Positions 7,409 to 13,512 of a stretch of 16,479 nucleotides of DNA are shown in pieces. The notes beneath the pieces are model-generated. The model saw nothing but the letters and a program-made list of their open reading frames with translations, made no database searches and was not told the DNA's origin. Numbering within the stretch: the stretch's first letter is position 1; each line of letters opens with the position of its first letter. A program made the translations under genes and the position numbers. Source of the stretch: an uncultured Negativicutes bacterium (GTDB lineage: Bacteria > Bacillota > Negativicutes > Acidaminococcales > Acidaminococcaceae). The stretch is from assembly GCA_937926555.1 (NCBI GenBank), contig CALAZX010000244.1, forward strand, positions 1-16,479, in the 5' to 3' direction.

Positions 7409-7676
7409 CGGTAGCTCCTTTCAAGGCTCTTTTCACGGCAGTATGCATACGACCGCGGATGGCAAATCCCCAAGCCCCTCTATCACGTACATCTACAGTC
7501 GCTCCCTGGATATCATAGATATCAAGTACCGCATTGACATCTGACAGGATTGACTGGCTGAACTTTTTCTCCACAGAACTTTCAATGCTGATTTCACGTT
7601 TCCCGCCTTGCAGGACAACTTCCACCAGAACATCTCCCTTGCCATCTGTTCCGGCTACACCTTTTCTGCTCATCAT
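7398..7676 (-). CDS. citD: CitD-like acyl carrier protein lacking the prosthetic-group serine
   Basis: CitD (gamma) is the small carrier subunit of citrate lyase and normally holds phosphoribosyl-dephospho-CoA on Ser14 of an AGTLES motif. The 92-residue product aligns well: VAGT at residues 7-10, GDV at 14-16, SSVEKKF (33-39) and DRGAWGFAIRGR (65-76), the last against the usual DKGALDCxIRAR. The segment VAGT-DGK-GDV puts Lys13 where the serine should be, and residues 10-15 contain no serine. I checked the codons: GAT GGC AAG GGA, with no frame slip. The start at 7676 has GGGAGGAGG seven bases upstream. It overlaps citE by 11 bases. Either the subunit works without the prosthetic group, as a structural piece of a CoA-dependent lyase, or it is inactive. 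Confidence 0.85.
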   Translation of the reverse strand: MMSRKGVAGTDGKGDVLVEVVLQGGKREISIESSVEKKFSQSILSDVNAVLDIYDIQGATVDVRDRGAWGFAIRGRMHTAVKRALKGATDEK

Positions 7677-7691
7677 AAAACTGCCTCCTCC

Positions 7692-7910
7692 CTATTTCAG
7701 GTAACTGTAGAAAAACGCTACGAACATGCAGATTCCGGAACAGGCCGATGCCCACGGGTAAAGAATTTTCTTGGCATCTACAATCAGATGCGCATTTACT
7801 GTGAGAATCGAATAGAACTGTACCAGAATCAAGACGACACCAATCAGAAAGAATAGTGGCATCGTGATCTGGAAAATCATCATAAGGCTATTCTTCAATG
7901 TTGTCTTCAT
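7692..7910 (-). CDS. Small two-helix membrane protein, possible minimal TRAP small subunit
   Basis: I place the start at the ATG at 7910, giving 72 residues. GGAGG at 7923-7919 is eight bases upstream and is embedded in the last codons of the permease gene. A longer reading would need a TTG start inside that site. Two hydrophobic segments are visible, about residues 9-33 and 50-69, joined by a short loop with an Asp and two Lys. TRAP transporters normally pair the large permease with a DctQ subunit of about 160 residues and four helices. This protein sits where DctQ would be but is half that size. I do not recognise its family. It is followed after 15 bases by the citD-like gene, so it is firmly part of the operon. 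Confidence 0.75.
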   Translation of the reverse strand: MKTTLKNSLMMIFQITMPLFFLIGVVLILVQFYSILTVNAHLIVDAKKILYPWASACSGICMFVAFFYSYLK

Positions 7911-7914
7911 ATCA

Positions 7915-9303
7915 TCAACCTCCAATAACAGGTATAATTCTGCACATAATCAAAATCGCGATCAGCATAGTCGGGAAAACATAATACAGGAGAATCGGCT
8001 TGAAAATTTTTGACGGATCCTCCAGCCCGGATATACCACTTGCGATATACAGCGGTGCTGCATTCGGAGGAATCGCACCCTCATTGGAAATGAGGTTCAG
8101 GAATGCGACACAGCATACTACCGGGGGAAGACCGATAGAACGGAGAGCTGCATATACCGCCGCCCCCAATGCACTGGTCGTCGCAGTCCCCGAGAAAGGA
8201 CCATCCATCATTGTAATCAGCACAGCGATGACAAGGATAACAAGTAACGGAGAATAGGCTCCCAGATGAGTAAAGATATTTTTGACTTCGTTCGTCATAC
8301 CCAGCATGTTTAAAACACCAGATGCTGCAAAAGCCGTGAACAGAAGCATACCGACATCCGCATACCTGCCAATAGAGCCCTTCACGAAATCTTTCCAGCC
8401 GACCAGAGAATGGGGCAGGTATTTCCAGCCCTCAATCAATGTGAAAATCGACATGACAATAGGAATCCAGAGCACAATGGAAATAGACTTAGCCGCCTTT
8501 GGCACAATCGCATTCAAGTTCGCCTTCACCCATGCACCCGTAGGTCCCATAGTCACCAGCAACGGAATCAGCACGCCCAGGAAAATCAGCAAGGATGAGC
8601 CATTCTCGCGCAAAGCCTGTGAGAACGGCATGATTTCAGACTTGTCGACCGCTTTCAGCCCGTCTTTCTTCGCAAAAATATAAATAACACAGAGTCTGTA
8701 CATGAGAACAATAAACGCCGCACCTAACAAAGCGACATACAGTTCTCCCGGTGCCACTTCTTTCTCAATACTGGCCATGCCGAGAAGCAGAAGCATTGAG
8801 GTGGACGGAGGGAAAATCATGCCCATGCCGGCATTACCTGCGCAAATCAACGTGGCCCGTTCAGTGGTCCACCCCGTCCGTTTCATCCAAGGAATGGTGA
8901 TAGAGCCAACAGCGGCAGCGTTGCCGGAACCGGAGCCGGATACCATGCCAAAAAGTGCCGACCCGATTGTCGATACATAACCACTGCCACCAGGAAGTTT
9001 TCCGATGATACTGTTCAGAATGTTCACCAACCGCATGATGACACCGGTCTTTTCCATCAGATACGACATGAACACGAAGCACATGGCCGCATAGACTACT
9101 TCTGCATGGATGCCATACCGGAAGCTCTTGACCATCACATCTTTCACTGAGAACTTGGAGAATACCCCCGCCACCACGACGATGAGGAGATAGGCCCACA
9201 TCATAGCCTCAGATGCTCTCCGCTTGAATCCCACATTGAGAATCAAGATGATTGCCACATATAGAACTAACGAGAATATACCTAGCCCAATCATATCCAA
9301 CAT
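7915..9303 (-). CDS. TRAP-type large permease subunit (DctM family)
   Basis: The 462-residue product is an integral membrane protein with roughly a dozen hydrophobic segments. It shows the two inverted halves of the DctM fold. In the first, GSGSGNAAAVGSITIPWMKR (123-142) is followed by a PPS turn (165-167). In the second, GPFSGTATTS is followed by GAIPPNAAPLYIASGISG. DctM subunits form the sodium-coupled transport path of TRAP transporters for organic acids. The gene heads a run with citrate-lyase-type genes, so the substrate is probably a tricarboxylate or related acid; this is inference. No periplasmic binding-protein gene (dctP or TAXI type) is in the block. The ATG at 9303 has AAAGGAGTG upstream. 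The next gene starts five bases past its stop codon. Confidence 0.88.
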   Translation of the reverse strand: MLDMIGLGIFSLVLYVAIILILNVGFKRRASEAMMWAYLLIVVVAGVFSKFSVKDVMVKSFRYGIHAEVVYAAMCFVFMSYLMEKTGVIMRLVNILNSIIGKLPGGSGYVSTIGSALFGMVSGSGSGNAAAVGSITIPWMKRTGWTTERATLICAGNAGMGMIFPPSTSMLLLLGMASIEKEVAPGELYVALLGAAFIVLMYRLCVIYIFAKKDGLKAVDKSEIMPFSQALRENGSSLLIFLGVLIPLLVTMGPTGAWVKANLNAIVPKAAKSISIVLWIPIVMSIFTLIEGWKYLPHSLVGWKDFVKGSIGRYADVGMLLFTAFAASGVLNMLGMTNEVKNIFTHLGAYSPLLVILVIAVLITMMDGPFSGTATTSALGAAVYAALRSIGLPPVVCCVAFLNLISNEGAIPPNAAPLYIASGISGLEDPSKIFKPILLYYVFPTMLIAILIMCRIIPVIGG

Positions 9304-9377
9304 AATTCAACACTCCTTTCGTTTTGCGTCAGCAGGGCTTTGCTTATCTTAAGTGTACCGAAGACAACAATAAAAAT

Positions 9378-9403
9378 ATAATAGTTAAACGTTATAGCAT
9401 TAT
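9378..9403. promoter_or_regulatory. Candidate LysR-type operator upstream of the transporter-lyase operon
   Basis: A 26-bp imperfect palindrome is centred at 9390/9391 on ACGT. Its outer arms read ATAAT and ATTAT, and 9 of 13 positions pair. It lies about 75 bases upstream of the permease start, between the regulator's terminator and the operon. AT-rich dyads of this kind are usual for LysR-family sites. On the minus strand it overlaps possible -10 boxes (TATAAC at 9396-9391, TATTAT at 9383-9378), but no good -35 is visible, which fits an activator-dependent promoter. Confidence 0.5.
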
Positions 9404-9419
9404 TAAGTATATTTATTCC

Positions 9420-9464
9420 AAAAAAACAACCTCCGTCAGCCGTATTTGATTCGACTGCCGGAGG
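9420..9464 (-). terminator. Terminator of the LysR-family gene
   Basis: CCTCCGTCAG (9430-9439) pairs with CTGCCGGAGG (9455-9464) with one mismatch and a 15-base loop. On the minus strand it runs into seven U residues (complement of 9420-9426). It separates the regulator from the transporter operon, which must therefore have its own promoter. Confidence 0.8.
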
Positions 9465-9482
9465 CGGTATCGTAGAGAGATA

Positions 9483-10364
9483 TTATGGAGACAGGAAATC
9501 ATTGAACTTACTGTCAATAATGAACTCCTTGAAACGTTTCAGTAATTTATGCGATATATTTTCATTTTTGTAAATCAGCCAGCTATGACGCTTGATTGGC
9601 TTGTTATCCTTTCCTTTCAAGAGATACCAGTAGATATCCTCATTCTCCGCCAGGACAATAGTCGGTAGAAAACCAAAACCATTACCGGCAAACACCATTT
9701 TCTTACAGACCTCCAAGCTGCTGACCAGCACATCAATCTTAGGTGGCCGTTTATAATTCTCATCCCACCACAAATCCAACAACTTCAAGTAATACCAGTC
9801 AGTCGTGTAAGAGACACGGCTCATCTCCGGCAGATCCTTCATATCGAAAGCTGTGGTAGAGGCTGCGGCGATATAATCTGTAGTCAGCAGATTCCGCTCT
9901 TTCGCATCCCACCCAAAATCATTCCTCAAAAAACCAAAATCTATTTTATTGTCCTTTGCCAATGCGATCACCTGACTGCTGGGAGCGACAGTGACCTCTA
10001 TATAGATATCAGGATATTCTTTCTTGAACTCCCGGATTATCCCTGGAAGATAGTACTCGCATATGATGTTGGGCGCAGCAATACGCAGCAGCCCCATGTT
10101 CTTCTCATCAATAACAGCAATCCGCTTCTTCAGATTGTCAAACTCATCAATCATCTCATCAGCGAAATTCGCCACTTCCAGACCGGTCTGGGTCAGAAGC
10201 ACCCCTTTGTTACTGCTCTGTATCAGTGAGGTGTTCAGCTCTTTTTCTATCTCCTTGATACGCATCGTAAGCGCAGGCTGAGAAATAAAAAGAGCTCTGG
10301 CCGTGCGGGTGACATTTTTGAATTCGCGCAGATATTTGATTATCAGAAAATCTCTCTCATTCAT
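9483..10364 (-). CDS. LysR-family transcriptional regulator
   Basis: The 293-residue product has the standard LysR layout. An N-terminal winged helix-turn-helix covers about residues 1-60 (VTRTARALFISQPALTMRIKEIEKEL is the recognition region). A linker helix follows, then a periplasmic-binding-protein-like effector domain from about residue 90 (GLLRIAAPNIICEYYLPGIIREF). The ATG at 10364 has AGGAG upstream and an extended -10 promoter at 10435-10443. It lies just upstream of the transporter and citrate-lyase-like operon in the same direction, not divergently as is common for LysR genes. A hairpin separates the two. Its likely job is to control that operon in response to the transported acid; this is inference from position. 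Its DNA is the most AT-rich of all genes in the window. Confidence 0.95.
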   Translation of the reverse strand: MNERDFLIIKYLREFKNVTRTARALFISQPALTMRIKEIEKELNTSLIQSSNKGVLLTQTGLEVANFADEMIDEFDNLKKRIAVIDEKNMGLLRIAAPNIICEYYLPGIIREFKKEYPDIYIEVTVAPSSQVIALAKDNKIDFGFLRNDFGWDAKERNLLTTDYIAAASTTAFDMKDLPEMSRVSYTTDWYYLKLLDLWWDENYKRPPKIDVLVSSLEVCKKMVFAGNGFGFLPTIVLAENEDIYWYLLKGKDNKPIKRHSWLIYKNENISHKLLKRFKEFIIDSKFNDFLSP

Positions 10365-10434
10365 TATTTACTCCTGTCTACCGGGTCATTTCTTTTCCTT
10401 CCGATTCAGTGACACGAACAATAAAGATGTTTCT

Positions 10435-10443
10435 ATTATATCA
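10435..10443 (-). promoter_or_regulatory. Extended -10 promoter of the LysR-family gene
   Basis: On the minus strand, TGATATAAT (10443-10435) is a perfect extended -10 box. No good -35 is visible; that position lies within 10 bases of the right repeat copy. The leader to the ATG at 10364 is about 65 bases. Confidence 0.6.
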
Positions 10444-10466
10444 TAAAATACTTTTCACGGGCCTGT

Positions 10467-10519
10467 CATGAAAAAAGCACTTTCTGCGCCATCATGCACG
10501 CAGAAAGTGCTTTTCTTGT
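10467..10519. repeat. 53-bp direct repeat, right copy
   Basis: Identical to 4975-5027 and 5,492 bases away in the same orientation. DNA to its left is AT-rich (LysR leader) and DNA to its right is GC-rich, so the change in composition coincides with the repeat. Confidence 0.95.
10471..10519. terminator. Terminator of the trxB-glutaredoxin operon (right repeat copy)
   Basis: The same perfect 16-bp stem as the left copy (10473-10488 with 10499-10514, 10-base loop). On the minus strand it is followed by six U residues. It lies about 90 bases past the stop codon of the glutaredoxin-like gene and shields the LysR promoter from read-through. Confidence 0.85.
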
Positions 10520-10606
10520 TGAGGGGTCTGCGGTGGATCCGTCAAACGGCCGGACAAGCCGTTCTCTCCTCCGCTTCATGAATCAGATTTGCCAGACTGT
10601 CAACCC

Positions 10607-10837
10607 TTATAATCCCAGCAGGGCGTCCAGTTTCGCTTTGTCGAAGCTTACTACGAAGTCTTTGCCGTCGATGGTGGTCACCGGCACGATCAGGTCGCCG
10701 GAGATGCGCAGGCATTCTTCTCTGTCTGCTTCGCTATGCTCGATGTTGTGCTCTTCGTAAGCCACATTGTTCGCTTTCAGATATTTTTTCACTTTGTCGC
10801 ACCACGGGCAGGTGGTGATGGAATAAACTTTTACCAT
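10607..10837 (-). CDS. Small glutaredoxin-like protein (CPWC motif)
   Basis: The 76-residue product is a single thioredoxin-fold domain of the glutaredoxin/NrdH size. The redox site is CPWC at residues 10-13, and IVPVTTIDGKDFV (50-62) carries the cis-Pro that faces it. I start it at the ATG at 10837, which has AGGAGGAG upstream and lies one base past the stop codon of the flavoprotein gene; a longer frame upstream overlaps that gene and is not needed. The arrangement matches the Cp34/Cp9 pair known from Clostridium pasteurianum, where a TrxR-like flavoprotein reduces a small glutaredoxin-like protein that feeds a peroxiredoxin. I infer that this protein is the direct electron acceptor of its neighbour. 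The peroxiredoxin is not in this window. Confidence 0.9.
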   Translation of the reverse strand: MVKVYSITTCPWCDKVKKYLKANNVAYEEHNIEHSEADREECLRISGDLIVPVTTIDGKDFVVSFDKAKLDALLGL

Positions 10838-10838
10838 A

Positions 10839-11777
10839 TTATTTCTCCTCCTTGAGTTTAGTGAGATATTTCTCGGCCAGCAGCGCAGCGGTAGTGCCAT
10901 CAGCGGCAGCCGTGGTCAGCTGGCGGATTTCCTTTTCACGCACATCGCCTGCGGCGAATACGCCGGGGATGTTGGTGCGGCAGTCTTCCCCTGCCAGGAT
11001 GCGGCCACCCTCGTCCATGGTGATCTGACCTTTGAACAGAGAGGTGTTGGGGATTACGCCGATGTTGACGAAAATACCGTCCACGTGAAGTTCTTCCGTG
11101 GTGTCGGTGTCTTTATGGTGAACCACGATGGTCTCCATCTTCCCATCGCCCTTGAGGGCTTTGATCTCCGTCTCCAGCATGACTTCCGCTTTCGGGTTGT
11201 CATAGAGACGGTCCTGGGAAACCTGGTCGGCACGGAGCTGGGACCGGTGGATCAGATACAGTTTGCTTGCATACTTGGTCAGGAAGTTGGCTGCGTCCAC
11301 AGCGGCGTTGCCACCGCCCATGACGGCGATCACCTTGTCCTGATACATATGGCCGTCGCAGAGTTCGCAGTAATGGACGCCACGGCCCGCATATTTCGCT
11401 TCCTCGGGAAGCGGCAGTTTCCGGCGGTTCATGCCGGATGCGATGATGACAACGTCGGTCTCGTAGATATGGCCTTCCGTCTCCACAATCTTGGGGGATA
11501 CGGTCAGGTCCACTTTCTCGATGGAATCGAACTCGTCCACCACAGCGCCGAAGTTCTCAGCCTGCTGCTGGACGGTGGCCATCAGGTCGCCGCCTTTGAC
11601 GGAGACGAAACCGGGATAGTTCTCGATGCCGGTGGCATTGGCGATCTGGCCGCCCACCAGGGCGTTCTCCAGCACCAGCACATCCATATTCATGCGGCCT
11701 GCGTACAGTGCCGCGGTAAGGCCGGCGATACCGGCGCCGATGATGATGATATCTTTCTTGACTCTAGTCTTTGCCAT
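10839..11777 (-). CDS. trxB: Thioredoxin reductase-like / AhpF-like flavoprotein
   Basis: An FAD-dependent disulfide reductase. From the ATG at 11777 it has 312 residues, the usual TrxB length; a longer frame upstream adds 20 low-quality residues and I reject it. The FAD-binding GAGIAGL is at 14-20, the redox motif CELC at 137-140 followed by DG, the second nucleotide-binding GGGNAAVD at 154-161, and the FAD-side GVFAAGDVR block lies near the C-terminus. The NADPH 2'-phosphate loop, normally HRRxxxRA in TrxB, is one residue shorter here (HRSQLRA, 177-183) and is followed by DQVSQD, which resembles AhpF (ADQVLQD). This points to NADH, or relaxed cofactor use, rather than strict NADPH; it is inference. 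It is co-transcribed with the glutaredoxin-like gene (one-base gap). Confidence 0.93.
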   Translation of the reverse strand: MAKTRVKKDIIIIGAGIAGLTAALYAGRMNMDVLVLENALVGGQIANATGIENYPGFVSVKGGDLMATVQQQAENFGAVVDEFDSIEKVDLTVSPKIVETEGHIYETDVVIIASGMNRRKLPLPEEAKYAGRGVHYCELCDGHMYQDKVIAVMGGGNAAVDAANFLTKYASKLYLIHRSQLRADQVSQDRLYDNPKAEVMLETEIKALKGDGKMETIVVHHKDTDTTEELHVDGIFVNIGVIPNTSLFKGQITMDEGGRILAGEDCRTNIPGVFAAGDVREKEIRQLTTAAADGTTAALLAEKYLTKLKEEK

Positions 11778-11811
11778 GTCATCCCTGCTTTCTCTATTTC
11801 TGAATCGTCCG

Positions 11812-11833
11812 GCTCCCGCCTCCCAACGGGAGC
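11812..11833 (-). other. Stem-loop in the trxB leader
   Basis: GCTCCCG (11812-11818) pairs perfectly with CGGGAGC (11827-11833) around an 8-base loop. It lies in the 5' leader about 35 bases before the trxB start. No U run follows, so it is not an obvious attenuator. It could affect mRNA stability or translation. Confidence 0.4.
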
Positions 11834-11885
11834 GCACGAATCAGTGTTGGTATTTCTTGATGTAGTTTTATCGCTACTCTTTCAT

Positions 11886-11912
11886 TTTATAGTAAGATAC
11901 TAAGAATTGCAA
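11886..11912 (-). promoter_or_regulatory. Possible promoter of the trxB-glutaredoxin operon
   Basis: On the minus strand, TTGCAA (11912-11907) and TATAAA (11891-11886) are 15 bases apart, shorter than ideal. The stretch is AT-rich and lies between the flavodiiron terminator and trxB, where a promoter is required. Confidence 0.45.
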
Positions 11913-11940
11913 CAGCCTAACTGTGAAACAAATGCAAACT

Positions 11941-11983
11941 AAAACTCCCGGCGGCGCCGGATACACCAGCCTCCCGCCGGGAG
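11941..11983 (-). terminator. Flavodiiron gene terminator
   Basis: CTCCCGGCGG (11945-11954) pairs with CCGCCGGGAG (11974-11983), ten pairs around a 19-base loop. The minus-strand transcript continues as UUUUAGUUU. It lies about 20 bases past the flavodiiron stop codon. Confidence 0.8.
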
Positions 11984-12002
11984 CGGAATCTCTCAGTCCA
12001 TA

Positions 12003-13226
12003 TCAGGGACAGCCGGTGGGAGCCTTCACCGTGTCGTTCTTCACGGCCTCGCCGATACGGCGGCCGTAGGCCCTGCAGTCAGCCAGGTTATCCTCGGTGG
12101 GCACCCAGTTGCAGCGGAGCCCGTCCTCCAGGATCTCGAAGCCCGCTTTGGCCAGCCATTCGGAAAGCTTCTTGGCGGCCTCGCCGCTCCAGCCGTAGCT
12201 GCCAAAGGTGGCGGCTTTCTTCCCCTTCACTTTCATCCCCTGGACCATCTCCATGATGCCGCTGATGGCATAGGAGAAGCCGTTGTTGATGGTGGGGGAT
12301 CCCACCAGCACCGCTTTGGAGCGGAATACTTCCGTGACGATGTCGTTCTTGTCGTGCTTGGACGCGTTGAACAGGGTCACCACGGTGTCCGGATCCGTCT
12401 CCCGGATGCCTGCGGCGATGTTCTCCGCCATCCGGCGGGTGGAGTTCCACATGGTGTCGTAGACGATGGTCACCCGGTTCTCCTTGTAGTTGTCGGACCA
12501 CTCCAGATAGTTCCGCACAATCCGCAGCGGGTCGCCTTTCCAGATGGCGCCGTGGCTGGGGCAGATCATCCGGATGGGGAGCTGCATCCCCACAATCTCC
12601 TTCACCTTGCGGTGCACCAGCATGTTGAAGGGGCTGAGGATATTGGCGTAGTATTTCATGGCCTCACGCTGCACCAGCGCCTCGCACTGGTCCTCCACGT
12701 AGAGGCTCTCCGTGGCGAAATGCTGCCCGAAACCGTCGTTGCTGAAGAGGATGTTCTCCCCCGTCAGGAAGCTGAACATGGTGTCCGGCCAGTGGAGCAT
12801 GGGCGCCTCGATGAAGATCAGCTTGGAATCGCCCAAGTCCAGCTCGTCGCCGGTCTTCACGTTGACGAAGTTCCAGTCCTGGTGGTAGTGGCCCCGCAGG
12901 ATGGCCTCGCCGTTCTTCGTGCAGTAGATGGGCACGTCGGGGATCTCCCGCAGGAGCTCCGGCAGCGCGCCGCTATGGTCGATCTCGTTATGGTGCATGA
13001 CGATGGCGTCGATCTCCTTCAGGTCGATCTCCCGTTTCAGCTCGGAGACGAACTCCTTGTCGAAGGGTTTCCACACCGTGTCAAGCAGTACGGTCTTCTT
13101 ATCTCTGATGAGATAGGAGTTGTAGGAGGAGCCCCGTTTGGTGGAGAGCTCCCTTCCGTGAAAGTAAACCAGTTCCCAATCCACTTTACCGACCCAGGTG
13201 ACCTTGTCGGTGATCCGCTTAGCCAT
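12003..13226 (-). CDS. Flavodiiron protein (A-type, FprA/Roo family)
   Basis: Flavodiiron proteins reduce oxygen to water or NO to nitrous oxide in the cytoplasm of anaerobes, using electrons usually delivered by rubredoxin or F420H2. The N-terminal metallo-beta-lactamase-like domain has all di-iron ligands: HNEIDH (H79, E81, D83), H145 in LHWPDT, D164 in SNDGFG and H225 in CPSHG. The C-terminal flavodoxin domain starts near residue 250, with its FMN phosphate loop at YDTMWNST (256-263). The protein has 407 residues and no rubredoxin or flavin reductase domain fused, so it is the simplest class. I choose the ATG at 13226: the in-frame ATG nine bases upstream is only one base from the AGGAGG site, while 13226 is ten bases away. 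The gene has its own promoter and terminator and lies beside the disulfide-reductase operon, suggesting an oxidative-stress neighbourhood. Confidence 0.96.
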   Translation of the reverse strand: MAKRITDKVTWVGKVDWELVYFHGRELSTKRGSSYNSYLIRDKKTVLLDTVWKPFDKEFVSELKREIDLKEIDAIVMHHNEIDHSGALPELLREIPDVPIYCTKNGEAILRGHYHQDWNFVNVKTGDELDLGDSKLIFIEAPMLHWPDTMFSFLTGENILFSNDGFGQHFATESLYVEDQCEALVQREAMKYYANILSPFNMLVHRKVKEIVGMQLPIRMICPSHGAIWKGDPLRIVRNYLEWSDNYKENRVTIVYDTMWNSTRRMAENIAAGIRETDPDTVVTLFNASKHDKNDIVTEVFRSKAVLVGSPTINNGFSYAISGIMEMVQGMKVKGKKAATFGSYGWSGEAAKKLSEWLAKAGFEILEDGLRCNWVPTEDNLADCRAYGRRIGEAVKNDTVKAPTGCP

Positions 13227-13235
13227 CTTGCCCAT

Positions 13236-13262
13236 TCCTCCTCTCCCGGCCGTCTTCGGCCG
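13236..13262 (-). promoter_or_regulatory. Flavodiiron ribosome site with adjacent hairpin
   Basis: The ribosome site (GGAGAGGAGGA on the minus strand, 13246-13236) directly abuts a perfect hairpin, CGGCCG (13247-13252) with CGGCCG (13257-13262) around a 4-base loop. A GC-only stem touching the Shine-Dalgarno sequence could modulate translation or protect the 5' end. Confidence 0.45.
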
Positions 13263-13282
13263 AGGAAATTATCCTGTCTTCA

Positions 13283-13291
13283 ATTATACCA
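13283..13291 (-). promoter_or_regulatory. Extended -10 promoter of the flavodiiron gene
   Basis: On the minus strand, TGGTATAAT (13291-13283) is an extended -10 with a perfect TATAAT. The -35 region is poor. The leader to the ATG at 13226 would be about 50 bases and includes the hairpin next to the ribosome site. Confidence 0.65.
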
Positions 13292-13383
13292 TGCATTATC
13301 CGGGCGGAAAACAGTCTTTCACAGTATTTCTGTAGTGTTTCAGAAAATCCGTCTCCGACCTGTTTTCCGGCTCCCTGATACAG

Positions 13384-13411
13384 CAAAACCGCGGCCTGTG
13401 ACAGCCGCGGT
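13384..13411 (-). terminator. Terminator of the DUF3298 gene
   Basis: ACCGCGGC (13388-13395) pairs perfectly with GCCGCGGT (13404-13411) around an 8-base loop. The minus-strand transcript runs into a short U stretch (complement of 13384-13388). It lies about 100 bases past the stop codon at 13513. Confidence 0.7.
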
Positions 13412-13512
13412 CCGCAAGTTCACGGCACCGCGCGTCACGGTTCCGCTCTTCTCAATTTTCTTTTGTGTTTCTCTGGCACTTCTCTATTCTGTCCGTTCCG
13501 CCGCTGTATGGC

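Noticed and set aside
11085..11903. Plus-strand open frame opposite the flavoprotein gene.
   Set aside because: Antisense shadow of the trxB-like gene, whose FAD, CELC and nucleotide-binding motifs are intact.
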